64,000 nt of DNA from Stemphylium vesicarium (taxonomy: Eukaryota > Ascomycota > Dothideomycetes > Pleosporales > Pleosporaceae): contig QXCR01000102.1 of assembly GCA_004380135.1 (NCBI GenBank), forward strand, positions 173,035 through 237,034, given 5' to 3'. Under the pieces are notes generated by a model, which saw only the letters and a list, made by a program, of their open reading frames with translations, had not been told where the DNA came from and searched no databases. Positions 12,501 to 24,247 of the stretch are shown here, piece by piece (the stretch's first letter is position 1; each line of letters begins with the position of its first letter). Made by a program: the position numbers and the translations under genes.

Positions 12501-15500
12501 AAAGTCGAACGAGAATCGCAGCATGTGCGAGCAGTTCGGTCACGTCGTCCAGGTACTTGTCGAGCAGAAGCCTCACATTGCCGTTCCCTCCCTGATCAAG
12601 CGCACCCAACAAGCTCTAGAGCGTCTACAGCCTCTCCTCGATCATACGGGCAAACAAGCGTTCTTCGCACCCTTCACAAGCGCGAGCACTTCCCAAGACA
12701 ACGAGCACTTGCAGCGAGGGACGGAATATGTCAAGGCACTGGTGTCCGCGCATACGCTCGTCGGAGCCATGACTTTGACCTTTCAGAGTCAGATGTACAG
12801 CACGCGTTCGTCCCACAATGTTTCCAATCAGATCAACCTTGCCGATATGTACGCCCGTCTGGTCGACAGCCTTGGAAAGCTCCACCGTAGCTGCGTCTGG
12901 GAAGAGCTTCTTCTTCAACGGAACATGCCTACAGAATGGGAGAAGGAAACTCGTGTCACTAGTTCCGGTTTTGGTAACGACGAAGCTGACAATGTCTTCC
13001 GCATCGGCAACAGCGCCACTGAATCACCCAGTAACGGGGAAGCGGCTGCTACTTCTGCAACGTCTACCGAGAATGCAGCGCCTAGCCAGAACAGTGCGCA
13101 GTTCAAGAACACGCAGACACTCCGAAACCTCCTTAGCAAGATACCTACCGAGATTGCGCCATTCTTCCAGTCGCTAGGCAAACTTCTGTTGTACCGCCGT
13201 AGCCTGGAGGCATACCAGAGACAATGCGCTACTGTCGTTGCAGATCAACTTGCCCAAGCAGCTATCGATCAGCTTGAGTATGAAGGCCCGAAGGAATCCG
13301 AGAATGTCGAAGACCGCTACGCCTACTGGATCGTTATCCTCACATCTTTGTCGCAACTCATCATTGAGCCGAACCTTGATCGCCCACAAGCACTGACTTT
13401 GCTGCTTGTGTCGTTCCGCAACTTGGGTGGATTTGACGTTCTGGCTAACATTCTGGACCAATTCTACGAATCGGCACATGAGATTACACAGAAACAGGCG
13501 GAAGACACTAGCGAAGAGTCCAAGCGCCTGCTCAACCTGTCTCTTGGTGGTATCAAGATCATCCTTGCCTTCTTCTCGCAGATCATCAACTTCAAGATCA
13601 TCGGAGAGTCGCCGCAGACGTCATCCATGCAGTCTCGGCCAGACCGCGATCAGGGAAGATCGGATTACTTCTCGACTGCGCAATTCCTTGTGGAGCTTCG
13701 TTACGCCGTGATCAAGCCTGTAGAGAAGATCTGGAACTCGGATCTGATTGACAAGGCGACTACCTCCATTGTGAAGACATCTATCAACATACTCAAGTCC
13801 GTCCTTGAGTGCGAAGGTGAGCACGGAGCTTACAAGAGTATCGATAAGATCCCGAAGCGCAGTAAGCCCATCATCAAGCCTTGGTCAGCCCGGAATGGAG
13901 ATCACTTGATTCGCTTGAAAGAAGCCGGCCATGAGGATAGCCTAGCGGAAGAGGCGTTGTATCGCTGCTGCGACAACTTCAACATGGCTAACGAGTACTG
14001 CCGTAACCAAGACCGCCCACACGTCTCGAGGAACCCCATACCACAGTACGAAATTCAAGCGCGGGGCCCACCATCTGCATCACCAAGCCGGGCTGAGGTG
14101 GTGGTGCCTGAACCCATGGATGATGCTAGCATGACATCGAGCGAGGTCACCCATGACGAAGATGAGCTTGAAGAGCCAGAGAGCCAGTCTGTTCAAATGG
14201 AGGATGCAGACGCTTCTGCCATTGCAGTGCCAGAAGCACCTACGTCTGCTACGCCTGTGCCGGCTGATCAACCCAGTCAACCAATCACCGCACCACATGA
14301 CGCTCTGGCATATCAGAAGCGAATGGCTATTGGCAATTCGACAGAGCCCGTGGCCTTGGATCAGTTGGATGAGCAACGGTTCAACCTCCGCCAAAATCTC
14401 GTTGATCGATCTCTAGATGTGCTCAACTCGCACGAGGATGTTACGTTCGAGCTTGCCGACCTTGTTTCTGCCGCGGTTTCCAAGGCGCCTGAGCCAGCTT
14501 CCATGCGCACAGAGATTGGAGCTACGCTAGTCCAATCTCTCATATCTTTGCAGAGCGAAGACGACTTCCGTACGCAGAGCAAGAAGATAGCAGCTTCAGC
14601 TCATCTCTTGGCCTTGGTCCTGCAGGAGAAGGACTTTTATGACGTCATCGTTGAGGAGCTCAAGGACAACTTCACTACACTGTTGGGCTTCCTCAAGATC
14701 TTCCCTGACCAATCCGCCGAAGACTCATCCCCTTGGGTTGGGCAGGTTCTACTTATTATCGAGCGATTGCTGGCTGAGGATCAACTCCCACAACAAAGCA
14801 CATGGACTCCACCAACAGAGGAGACACAGCAAGAAACTTCTGTCGACCAGCTACCGGAGCCAATCGTGAGCGTGGAGGAGAAGGACCAGCTGTTCAGTTC
14901 TATCATCGAGATGCTGCCTCGCATTGGCAAAGATGAGTCATTGGCTCTGTCCGTCACACGAGTGTTGGCCATGCTCACCCGCACGCGCAAGATTGCCACA
15001 CGTCTTGCAGAGAAGCGCAATGTCCAGCGACTATTCCTGATGGTCAAGCAGCTTGCTGGCATCACGAATGAGGGACTGCGCAGTGCTTTCATGATTGTTC
15101 TGCGCCATGTGATCGAGGATGACGAGATGATCCGTCAGATCATGCGTACCGAGATCCAACAGATGTTTGAAACGCGTGAGCGAAGACAGACTGATACAAC
15201 TGGATATGCGCGTAATATGTATGCACTCGCTATACGCGCACCCGAGATCTTTGTTGAAGTTACGAACGAGAAGCTTCAGCTAGCAAGGTACGATCCAAAC
15301 CAGCGGCCACAGACCCTGGTCCTTAAGAAGATCGAACCATCTCCAACTGAGCCAACGGATACTACGGAAGCCTTGGATGCAACTGCCGAAGCAGACAAAC
15401 CCAAGGAATCCAGTGAGGCGCCTAAGCAGCCATTCCTTGAGCGAACTAAGACTTCAGACTTGAAGGTTCCGGTTGTAGAAAACCCTGATGGCGTCATACA

Positions 15501-18500
15501 CTACCTTCTTTGTGAGCTGCTGGCCTACAAGGAGGCTGAAGACAAACCCGAGCCTCCCAAGTCCGATCCTCCCAAGCCCGCCGAAAATACAACCGAAGAG
15601 CAAGGCAACAGCCAGTCGAGCTCGGATGCGCCTGCACCACCTGCTGCTGCAAGTACAGAGCCTACCAAACCCGAGAAGCCTGTATTCAAGGCCGATGCGC
15701 ATCCCATCTACATCTATCGCTGCTTCATCTTGAAGTGTCTCGCCGAGCTTCTACAGAGCTACAATCGCACGAAGATCGAATTCATCAACTTCTCCAGGAA
15801 AGCCGATCCGTACACCGTAACGCCTTCTAAGCCTCGTTCGGGAGTGCTCAATTATCTTCTCAACAACCTAGTTCCTATTGGCACTTTGAACCATGAGGGC
15901 GATCTTTCGTTCAAGAAGAAGCTGGCCACCTCTAACTGCGCGATTGATGTCATCGTCTCATTGTGTAACAAGACCGGAGAACATACCGTCCCCAGGACCG
16001 ATGTGCCATTGTCACCATATGCAGAGACTGAACCCGATCTGCTGTTTGTCCGAAAGTTCGTGCTTGAACATGCTCTCAAAGCTTTTAAGGATGCGAATGC
16101 TTCGGATGAGCCATTAGACATGAAGTACTCGAGGCTACTCAGCATCGCAGATATCTTCTCCAGGATGGTATCCCAGCGTCCAAATGGCGAGATGCTTACT
16201 CAGAACGCCGATCTGACGCCAAATCTTAAGCAAATGGCCAAGATCATGTACGAGAAGAATTTTGTCACGATTCTGACCACGGCAATTTCAGACATTGATC
16301 TCAACTTCCCAAACGCTAAGCGCGTGGTCAAATACATCCTCAAACCGATGAAGTGGCTATGTTATGTGGCCATGGACTTGAGTATGCACTATGATACCTC
16401 GTCAGCCCCCGATTCTGGCGATGAGTACGAGATCTCGGTCGCTTCAGATGACGACCTCATCGAGAACACCCGTGAGGAGACACCTGACCTTTTTCGTAAC
16501 TCTACACTGGGCATGTTTGAAGGCCATGGAGAGTCCGAGTCTGATGAAGATACCGAGGGCGAGGAGGGCGAAGAAATGATGTACGATGATCCTTATGCGG
16601 ACGACATGGAGTACGACGAGGCCGACATTGGGGATGACGATGTCGTCTCTGATGATGACGATGAGATCTTGGAGATGGACATCGATGGCATGGGTCCGAT
16701 TGAGGGCCTCCCCGGGGATGTCGACGTTGAGATTGAGCTTGATGACGACGGAAACGCCATAGGCTCCGATGATGACTCGGAAGATGATGATGAAGAGGAC
16801 GATGATGACGATGAAGACGACATGGATGATATGGACGATGGAGGAGACGATGACATGGATGACATGGAAGAGGCCATGGACGCGATGGAAGAAGTCACTG
16901 GCGACGAGGAGAACGCTAGTCTGGCTGAAGATCAGGAAGATGAGTGGAGTGACGAACAAGACGATTTCCCAGGTGGAGTTAATGGCGAGGGTGGTATGCC
17001 CCCGGGCGCGCTCGGATTCGTCCTTGACCCACCTCAACTTCTTGAACAGATGCGCCAGCAAGGTGGAGGCGATCTCGAGGATTTCCTGGACGATGATATG
17101 GCAGAAGAAGGTCTGTTTCTCCATAGGCTAGAACGCTTCGCGCAACCGCTAACCTAACGACATATAGATGACGAGGAAGATGAGTACGACGAAGACATTC
17201 ACTACGATCCTGGCATGGAGGACGATGAGGAAGGCCTTCCTGACCTTGGATGGGGTGGTAGTTGGGAGGATCCAGCACCTCCTGCTCGCCATACGCACCG
17301 CCTCAGCCCATGGATGTTCCCCGCTGGCCCGGGTGACCGTATCCTCGTACCGGCCTACCGATCGCATCGTCCAGGCGCAGGCCCTCGAGCCACTGATGAC
17401 GGTATAAACCCCCTCCTTCAGCGTGGTGGTCGCTCTGCTGGGCGAGATGGCCTCCCGCGCAACGAAGGCAACAGCGACTGGGTTCATGCCATCGAAGGTC
17501 GTGGTCCCCGTGTCTTCAACCAATCTGACAGCCCCGTCTCCTTCATCAGTAACCTTCTGAACGCGATGAGCTCCGGTGCTGGCGGCCCCACACTACACCA
17601 TCACGGAGGAGCACTCCATCTCTCGTTCAGTAACTCCATGGGTATGCCGACGTTCGACAGCGGAATGCGTCGCGACATTGCTCGTATGCGGGAATCTTAC
17701 AACTCACGCTCTGCCCGTGAGGATCCGCACTCGGCAGTGACCTTTGTCAAAGCATACACTAGCCAGCGCTGGCAAGAAGAGGCTCGTATTCTTTATGGGC
17801 CTGCTGCGATCGAGAAGAGTCAACGTGTCATCAACTCCCTCCTCAAGGTCATGGTTCCACCTGCGATGGAAGCAGCGAAAAAGCGCCAAGAGGAACGCGA
17901 AGCTGAGGCCGCTCGCAAGCTCAAGGAGGAGCAAGAAAAGAAGGAACAGAAAGAACGCGAAGAGCGTGAGAAGCGTGAAGCTCAAGAGAAGGAGGACCGT
18001 GAGCGACAAGAACGCGAAGCTGCCGAAGCCGCAACCCGGGCTCAAGAACAACCAGCCGAAGGCGAGGCGAAGACGGAAACCGAGACTGCTCCCGAGGCAC
18101 AAGCAATGGAGGGCGTCGAAGCTGGTCAGAGTTCCGTTGAACCCGCCGCTGTTGAGTCGACACCCGCAGCACCCGCAGGACCGCCTGCCCCGCGCGTCAT
18201 GACCACAATTCGAGGTCACGAATACGACATCACCGATCTGGGAATCGACACCGAATATCTCGACGCTCTCCCCGAGGAACTACGCGAAGAGGTTTTGATG
18301 CAGCAAGTGGCGGAGCGCAGAGCAGAACAACGGGCTCAGGCACGTCAACAACAACAGCAGCAGCAGCAACAGTCTCAGTCTCAAGCCCAGGCACAGGCTC
18401 CAGCTGCGCAAGATGCTAGTCAATCTGGAGATCTCCCCACAGACATCAACGAGGAGTTCCTGGCGGCGCTACCCGAGGAGATTCGTGAAGAATTGCTTGC

Positions 18501-21500
18501 GCAAGAAGCACAAGAACGTCGACGCCGTGAGCGCGAAGAAAACCGCCGACGCAACCAAACCAGTGCTGTTGTTCCCCAAGCAGAAGAGATGGATACGGCC
18601 AGCTTCTTCGCATCTTTAGACCCCAACCTCCGCGCTGCCGTCCTCATGGATACGGATGAAGATACTCTGCGACAGCTTCCACCAGAGCTTTCTGCAGAGG
18701 CTCGCGCAATGGGAGGCGATCGCCGTCTACATCAATTTAACGAATTTGGTTACAGGCGGGGCGACCGTCGCGGCCAGCCTGAAGATCCCAATCAGAAGAA
18801 GAAGTCTCGCCCTTGTGTGCAAATGCTTGACAAAGCAGGTGTTGCAACCCTCCTTCGACTGATGTTCATTCCTCAACAGGGAAGTGCCAAAGCCAGCCTT
18901 AGCTCGATCCTACGTTACGTCTGCGAGAACCGTCAGAACCGCGCCGAAGTCATCAGCATTCTCTTGTCAATCCTTCAGGATGGCAGCGCCGACGTGAACG
19001 CCGTTGAACGCAGCTTTGCCCAGCTGTCGATAAGAGCAAAGCAGCCACAGCAACCTGCGGACAAGACCCCGAAGATCTCGCGCAAGAACGGCGCCCTTTC
19101 TATTAATGCTGACGTCTCTCCACTCATGGTGGTTCAGCAATGTCTCAATACCCTTACTCAGCTTACTGAGAAGAACCCCGCTGTATGGTCCTTCTTCTTG
19201 ACTGAGCACGAGACTGGTGTGGGCTTCAAGAACCGCGCCAATCGAAAGGGCAAGGCCAAGGAGAGCAAGGCAAATAAGTACCCCGTCAACGCTTTGCTTA
19301 CTCTCTTGGACCGCAAGCTCATTGTTGAGAGTTCTTCTATCATGGAGCAATTGACTACGCTGTTGAAGGTCATCACAGCCCCATTGCAGGTGCTCAAGAA
19401 GGAGAAAGAGAAGGCTGCCGAAGAGGCAAAGAAGGCGGCCGAGACCTCTGCGGAGGCTCAGAACGTTGAGAACCAGGCTGCTGAGGCGACGACCACGGAA
19501 GCGCGCTCAGGTCAAGATACGGTGATGACAGCTGCACCCGACACTAGCGCCCAAGCCGCATCCGCCACCGAGGCGGGCGAGGGCAGCGTTGCCAAGACCG
19601 ACGACGCGAAGGCCGAAGACGACAAAAACAAGAAGCACCGCTCTTTGACACCCCCTGACGTACCGGAGGCCAACCTTCGACTTGTCGCAAAAATCCTAGC
19701 AGCACGAGAGTGCAATAGCAAGGTCTTCCAAGAAACCTTGTCGGTCATCAGCAACCTGTCGCCCATTCCAGGCGCAAAGGAAATCTTCGGCCAAGAATTG
19801 CTCGGCATTGCAAAGGATCTCGCTAGTTCAACGCTCCACGATCTTGCTAGTCTGACCGTACAAGTTTCCAAGGCGAGCTCGCCCACTGACGTTCAAGGTA
19901 TCGCGCTCGCAAAGTTCTCCCCAGCGAGTTCCGATCAGACGAAGCTGCTACGAGCTCTTACTGCCTTGGACTACCTCTTTGACCCTTCGCGTGACAGCAA
20001 AGACAAGCCTGAGGCTGCCGCAGAAGCATTGGAGCCTGCCCAGAAGGAGGATATCCTCTTGACGTTGTATGAAGACGCAGCATTTGCACCCCTCTGGGAA
20101 AAGCTCAGCGAATGCCTCACTGTCATCCGCCAGCGTGGCAACATGCTCAACATTGCTACGACTCTGCTTCCTCTTATCGAGTCTTTGATGGTGGTATGTA
20201 AGAACACCACACTGAAGGATGCTCCCCTCTCGAAGATGCTTCCTAAGGAATTCGCCTTGTCTAGCCCGCCACCTGAGAACAAGATGGAGAACCTGTTCTT
20301 CAACTTCACTGAAGAGCATCGCAAGATACTCAACGACCTAGTCCGACAGAACCCCAAGCTGATGAGTGGTACCTTTTCTCTTCTTGTCAAGAACTCCAAG
20401 GTCCTGGAGTTTGATAACAAGCGTAACTACTTCAACCGGAAGCTCCACTCGCGCGGCGGCGATCGACAAGCACACCCGCCTCTGCAGCTCTCTGTTCGCC
20501 GAGATCAAGTCTTTTTGGATTCTTTCAAGTCACTGTACTTCAAATCGGCTGATGAGATGAAGTATGGCAAGCTCAGCATTCGCTTCCACGGCGAAGAGGG
20601 TGTCGATGCTGGTGGTGTTACTCGCGAGTGGTTCCAGTCCATCTCCCGCCAGATGTTCAACCCCGACTACGCCCTCTTCGTTCCTGTCGCGTCCGATCGC
20701 ACCACCTTCCACCCCAACCGATTGAGTTCTATCAACCCAGAGCATCTCATGTTCTTCAAGTTCATCGGCCGGATTATTGGTAAAGCGCTTTACGAAGGCC
20801 GTGTTCTCGACTGCCATTTCAGTCGAGCAGTCTACAAGCAGATCATGGGTAAACAAGTCAGCCTCAAGGACATGGAGACGCTTGATCTTGAATACTACAA
20901 GTCTCTCGAATGGATGATCCACAACGAGATTACGGACATCATAACAGAGACGTTCTCAGTCGAGGTCGAGGCTTTCGGCGAGATGCAGACAGTGGACCTC
21001 ATTGAGAACGGCCGCAACATCCCGGTCACTGAGGACAACAAGCACGAATATGTCCGCCTCATCACTGAGCATCGTCTCCTCGGTGCCGTTCAAGAGCAGC
21101 TAGAGAATTTCCTGAAGGGCTTCCATGACATTGTTCCCGCCGAGCTTGTCTCGATCTTTAGCGAACAGGAACTTGAACTTCTCATCTCTGGTCTGCCCGA
21201 CATCAACGTTGATGACTGGAAGAACAACACCGAGTACCACAACTACACAGCCGCCTCGCCGCAAATCCAGTGGTTCTGGCGCGCTGTCCGAACATTCGAG
21301 AAGGAAGAGCAAGCCAAACTCCTTCAGTTCGTCACTGGTACAAGTAAAGTACCTCTCAATGGCTTTAAAGAGCTTGAGGGTATGAACGGCTTCTCCAAGT
21401 TCAATATCCACCGCGATTATGGCAGCAAGGATCGTCTACCGTCCAGTCACACTTGCTTCAACCGTAAGTCGTTATCCGTCCCGATTACTGAACTAATACT

Positions 21501-21608
21501 AACTGTCCTATAGAGCTCGATCTGCCTGAGTACGAGACTTACGAGGATCTTCGCAAGGCCCTCTACACCGCCATGACCGCAGGTGGCGAGTACTTTGGTT
21601 TCGCCTAG
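9551..21608 (+). CDS. TOM1: Giant HECT-type E3 ubiquitin ligase (TOM1/HUWE1 family)
   Basis: Four exons (9551-9595, 9649-17110, 17168-21463, 21514-21608) encode about 3,965 residues. The tiny first exon gives MKIKKQATLRHESTL. The N-terminal AYHWIPALNRFD motif matches the DUF908 region of TOM1/HUWE1, and DUF913-like helical repeats follow. A strongly acidic Asp/Glu tract spans about residues 2310-2500. A Lys/Glu coiled coil and a polyQ run (codons at 18346-18377) precede UBM-type ubiquitin-binding motifs with LPEELREE and LPEEIREE cores (about 2855-2945). The C-terminal HECT domain starts near 3590. The catalytic Cys is in SSHTCFNQLDLPEYE (codon 21454-21456, about residue 3932), and the last intron cuts just after it. 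Yeast Tom1 ubiquitinates surplus ribosomal proteins, Cdc6 and histones, so a nuclear quality-control role is inferred. Confidence 0.96.
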
Positions 21609-22118
21609 TCGACACATTCACACAACCACTAAAGACCTTCGCTCAAACGGCAGCTCATTCACGATAGCGCTTTTCGAATACATGATTACAACAGTTTGCA
21701 TTGCAGGCGCAGGAAGGTGTGTATGGGATATATCTACGGCGGGGCGAAGGAAGGCGCACGAGCATTGGTAAGAGAAGAGCGCTTAATATTATTACGCTTC
21801 TGTATGAGTACAAAAATTGGAGGATTTCAGCGATTATGGAGAACGAATGATGATAGCCTGGTAAACGGGTCGAGCGACAGGAAGACTGGGAGTGCAGGCC
21901 TGGTTCTTTCCTGCCGTGGGACTGGCTGTTGCTGGGCTGGAAAGGAAGTTTATTCAAGTCTTCGTTTGATATCACTCTCTGGTAGTAGATAGATAATTCA
22001 AAAGACTTTCCTTACTCATTTTTCGCTCACGGGTGTAATGTGATGACATCTGGTACTGTGCGCATTCGGATATCTATGGACGCTAACATCATCAGGTTCC
22101 CAGCTATCATCGGACGAT
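21609..22118. other. Convergent 3' region between the HECT ligase and TauD-like genes
   Basis: The two genes end tail to tail and about 510 bp separate their stop codons. The sequence holds only small ORFs without family resemblance and is presumably both 3' UTRs and terminators. No strong polyadenylation signal can be singled out. Confidence 0.5.
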
Positions 22119-23385
22119 CTAGTACTCAAACCCCGCCGGCCTCTCCTCCTCGAACTCCGTCTCAAAAGGCGGTTCAGCCTGAGGCGTAATCCTCGCCAAA
22201 TGCCTCCTCGCACCATCGTCCCAATCCAACAGTGCCGAATGCGCCGTAACCCGATTATCCCACACCACTACCGTACCCGGGGCCCACTTGACACGCGCCT
22301 GGAAATCCTGGCCCTTGGCGATGTGATCGTACAAGAAATTGAGCAAGTACTCGCTCTCCTCTTTCTTGAGCCCCACGATGCGACGGCTGAATTGCGGATT
22401 CACAAACAGAGCTTTCTCGCCTGTAGCCGGGTGCGTGCGCACGAGAGGATGAATCGACGTAACTGGATCGCGACGAACGATTCCGCCTCTGTTCTTGCTG
22501 CTTTCGGCTTGCTCGACAGCTACACAGCGATTATCATTAGCTTTGCCCATGCTCAGTCACGCAAAAAGGAACCCACTTACCAGAATGCACAACCCGCAGC
22601 CCATGCAACCTCTTCCTAAACTCAGGCGACAATCGCCTATACGCCGCTGCCTGATTCGCAAACAACGTATCACCCCCTGCAGCGGGCCCGTCAAGCAAGT
22701 ACAAGAACGTCGTCCCTGGTGGCTGCTTCTCATACGTCACGTCCGAGTGCCAAGTAATTGAATTCGTGCGCTCTTCAAAGTAGTCGCGCGCCGTCGTGTC
22801 GTCGGTGCCGCGGTGCACAAGGTGGACTTCGGGATATCCCTCTGGCGCGCCGGAGGTGGGGTGGATGTGGTGGCGGCCAAAGTAGCCGCCGATGGCGAGG
22901 GCGTTTTTGATGGGGAGGTCGGCGAAGTCTTGGTCGCGGAATGCGACGACTTTCTTTTGGGCGACGAAGAGGGCGAGTTCGTCTTTTTGCGCGTCGTTTA
23001 GTGCGCTGAGTTGGATGCCATGGACTTCGGCGCCGATGTTGGCGGTTAGGTCACTGACTTGTGCGCCTTGGAGTAGGTTGTGGAAGGTTGGATCGGCGTC
23101 TTTGCCGTGCTCGGTGTGGGTGAAGGGCTCCCAGGGGGGCAATCTAGGTGGATGAGTGACGACATACCGAAAGGATGGAGTTGCTTACTTTTGTCCCTTT
23201 TCGTTGTTCCACACGGGTAGGTAATTGGGGTACTTGGAAGGTGCATGCTTCTCGGTGCCACGCAGCTCGAGGTCCTTTTGGTAGACTTTGGGGCCACCGA
23301 AGCCGAACTCCTTGTATGGACCAACACCGGACTTCCAGTCTACGGTAGGTTGTTCACTGACGGTTTCGACGAGAGCTGGAGCCAT
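22119..23385 (-). CDS. TauD/JLP1-like 2-oxoglutarate- and Fe(II)-dependent dioxygenase
   Basis: Three exons on the minus strand (23385-23189, 23143-22581, 22519-22119) encode 386 residues, with introns of 45 and 61 bp. The protein contains the iron-binding WHSD motif (ITWHSDVTYE), then GGDTLFAN and VHSAVEQAE, which forms only across the second splice. The C-terminal part has VVWDNRVTAHSA and ARRHLARI, supplying the distal His and the Arg expected to hold 2-oxoglutarate. The fold family oxidises alkylsulfonates such as taurine, releasing sulfite. The yeast member JLP1 does this for sulfur supply, while other fungal members act on different substrates, so the substrate is inferred. It is transcribed away from a Dal5-like carrier 862 bp off, which supports uptake plus oxidation of the same compound. 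Confidence 0.9.
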
Positions 23386-24247
23386 GATGCTGATTGAGCA
23401 GTGATGGTCGACAGTAATGGTTGCGGATTTATGGAATGGCCAGACTGGCTGATATCAGTCTGATTCTTATATTCGCTTCATCCATCGATTTGATCAGGCG
23501 CATACAGAGCACTCGACCCCGCTTCGACAACATGGTGGCAAACAGCCGCAGCGACTAAGCGATCAAGTCGGATGACGGACCCTCCAATGTCATCGCGAGA
23601 TATACAAAGTCGGCTTTATGTTCGGTTCAATCAGCGTGCGACGATATCGCATCAGCCATGCACAATATTGCTTCATCCCTCTTATCAAAGCCAAGCACCA
23701 CGAAGCAGGCAAAGACTTCCCCCAATTGACGACTCCCCCGCCTTCACCATGCCGAGGAAGAAGCCGAGGTTCAATTCGCTGAAGAAGCTGGTATGCATGG
23801 AAATTGTCCGGGTCAAGGGAAAAAATGAGGGTGCTGACATCATGCACAGAATGTTCGCCAGAACTGGACGGCTGTTATCATTGTTGCACAAGCGTGCGAC
23901 ATCCGATGGCAGCCTTGCGTGCTCGAGGAATACGGAATGATATTTACCGCTGTTGGTGCGCCGGCCTCCACTTCGTTCCTAGGAGAGTCAGTGGAACATG
24001 GTGACGGTGGGGGTCCTTCGGCAGTCGATTCAGATACCGTTGTCGCCGTTTCCAGGACTAGTAAATATGCGACAGGCATGTCTGAGAGAATTTCGGGGCG
24101 AAACGTTTTGCATGATGAAGTCGCAATTGCAAGCTTTGCCCAGCCAGCCCGGATCCTTTGCATATAATGAACGCTGTCCTCGATATGTTTTCCGTGGACT
24201 ACGGAAGTCTTACATTGAGTTCTTAGCCCAAAGCTTTGTGTGACAAG
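23386..24247. promoter_or_regulatory. Shared divergent promoter region of dioxygenase and carrier genes
   Basis: These 862 bp separate the start codons of the TauD-like gene (minus) and the Dal5-like carrier (plus), so both promoters must lie here or overlap the genes. ORFs inside (such as 23572-23940) lack domain similarity. No specific binding site can be named with confidence. A shared regulator responding to sulfur or nitrogen supply is plausible from the gene pair alone. Confidence 0.55.

Noticed and set aside
16444..17124. 226-codon hydrophobic minus-strand ORF
   Set aside because: It is the antisense of the Asp/Glu-rich tract of the HECT ligase. GAT/GAG codons read backwards give Ile/Val/Leu, mimicking a membrane protein.
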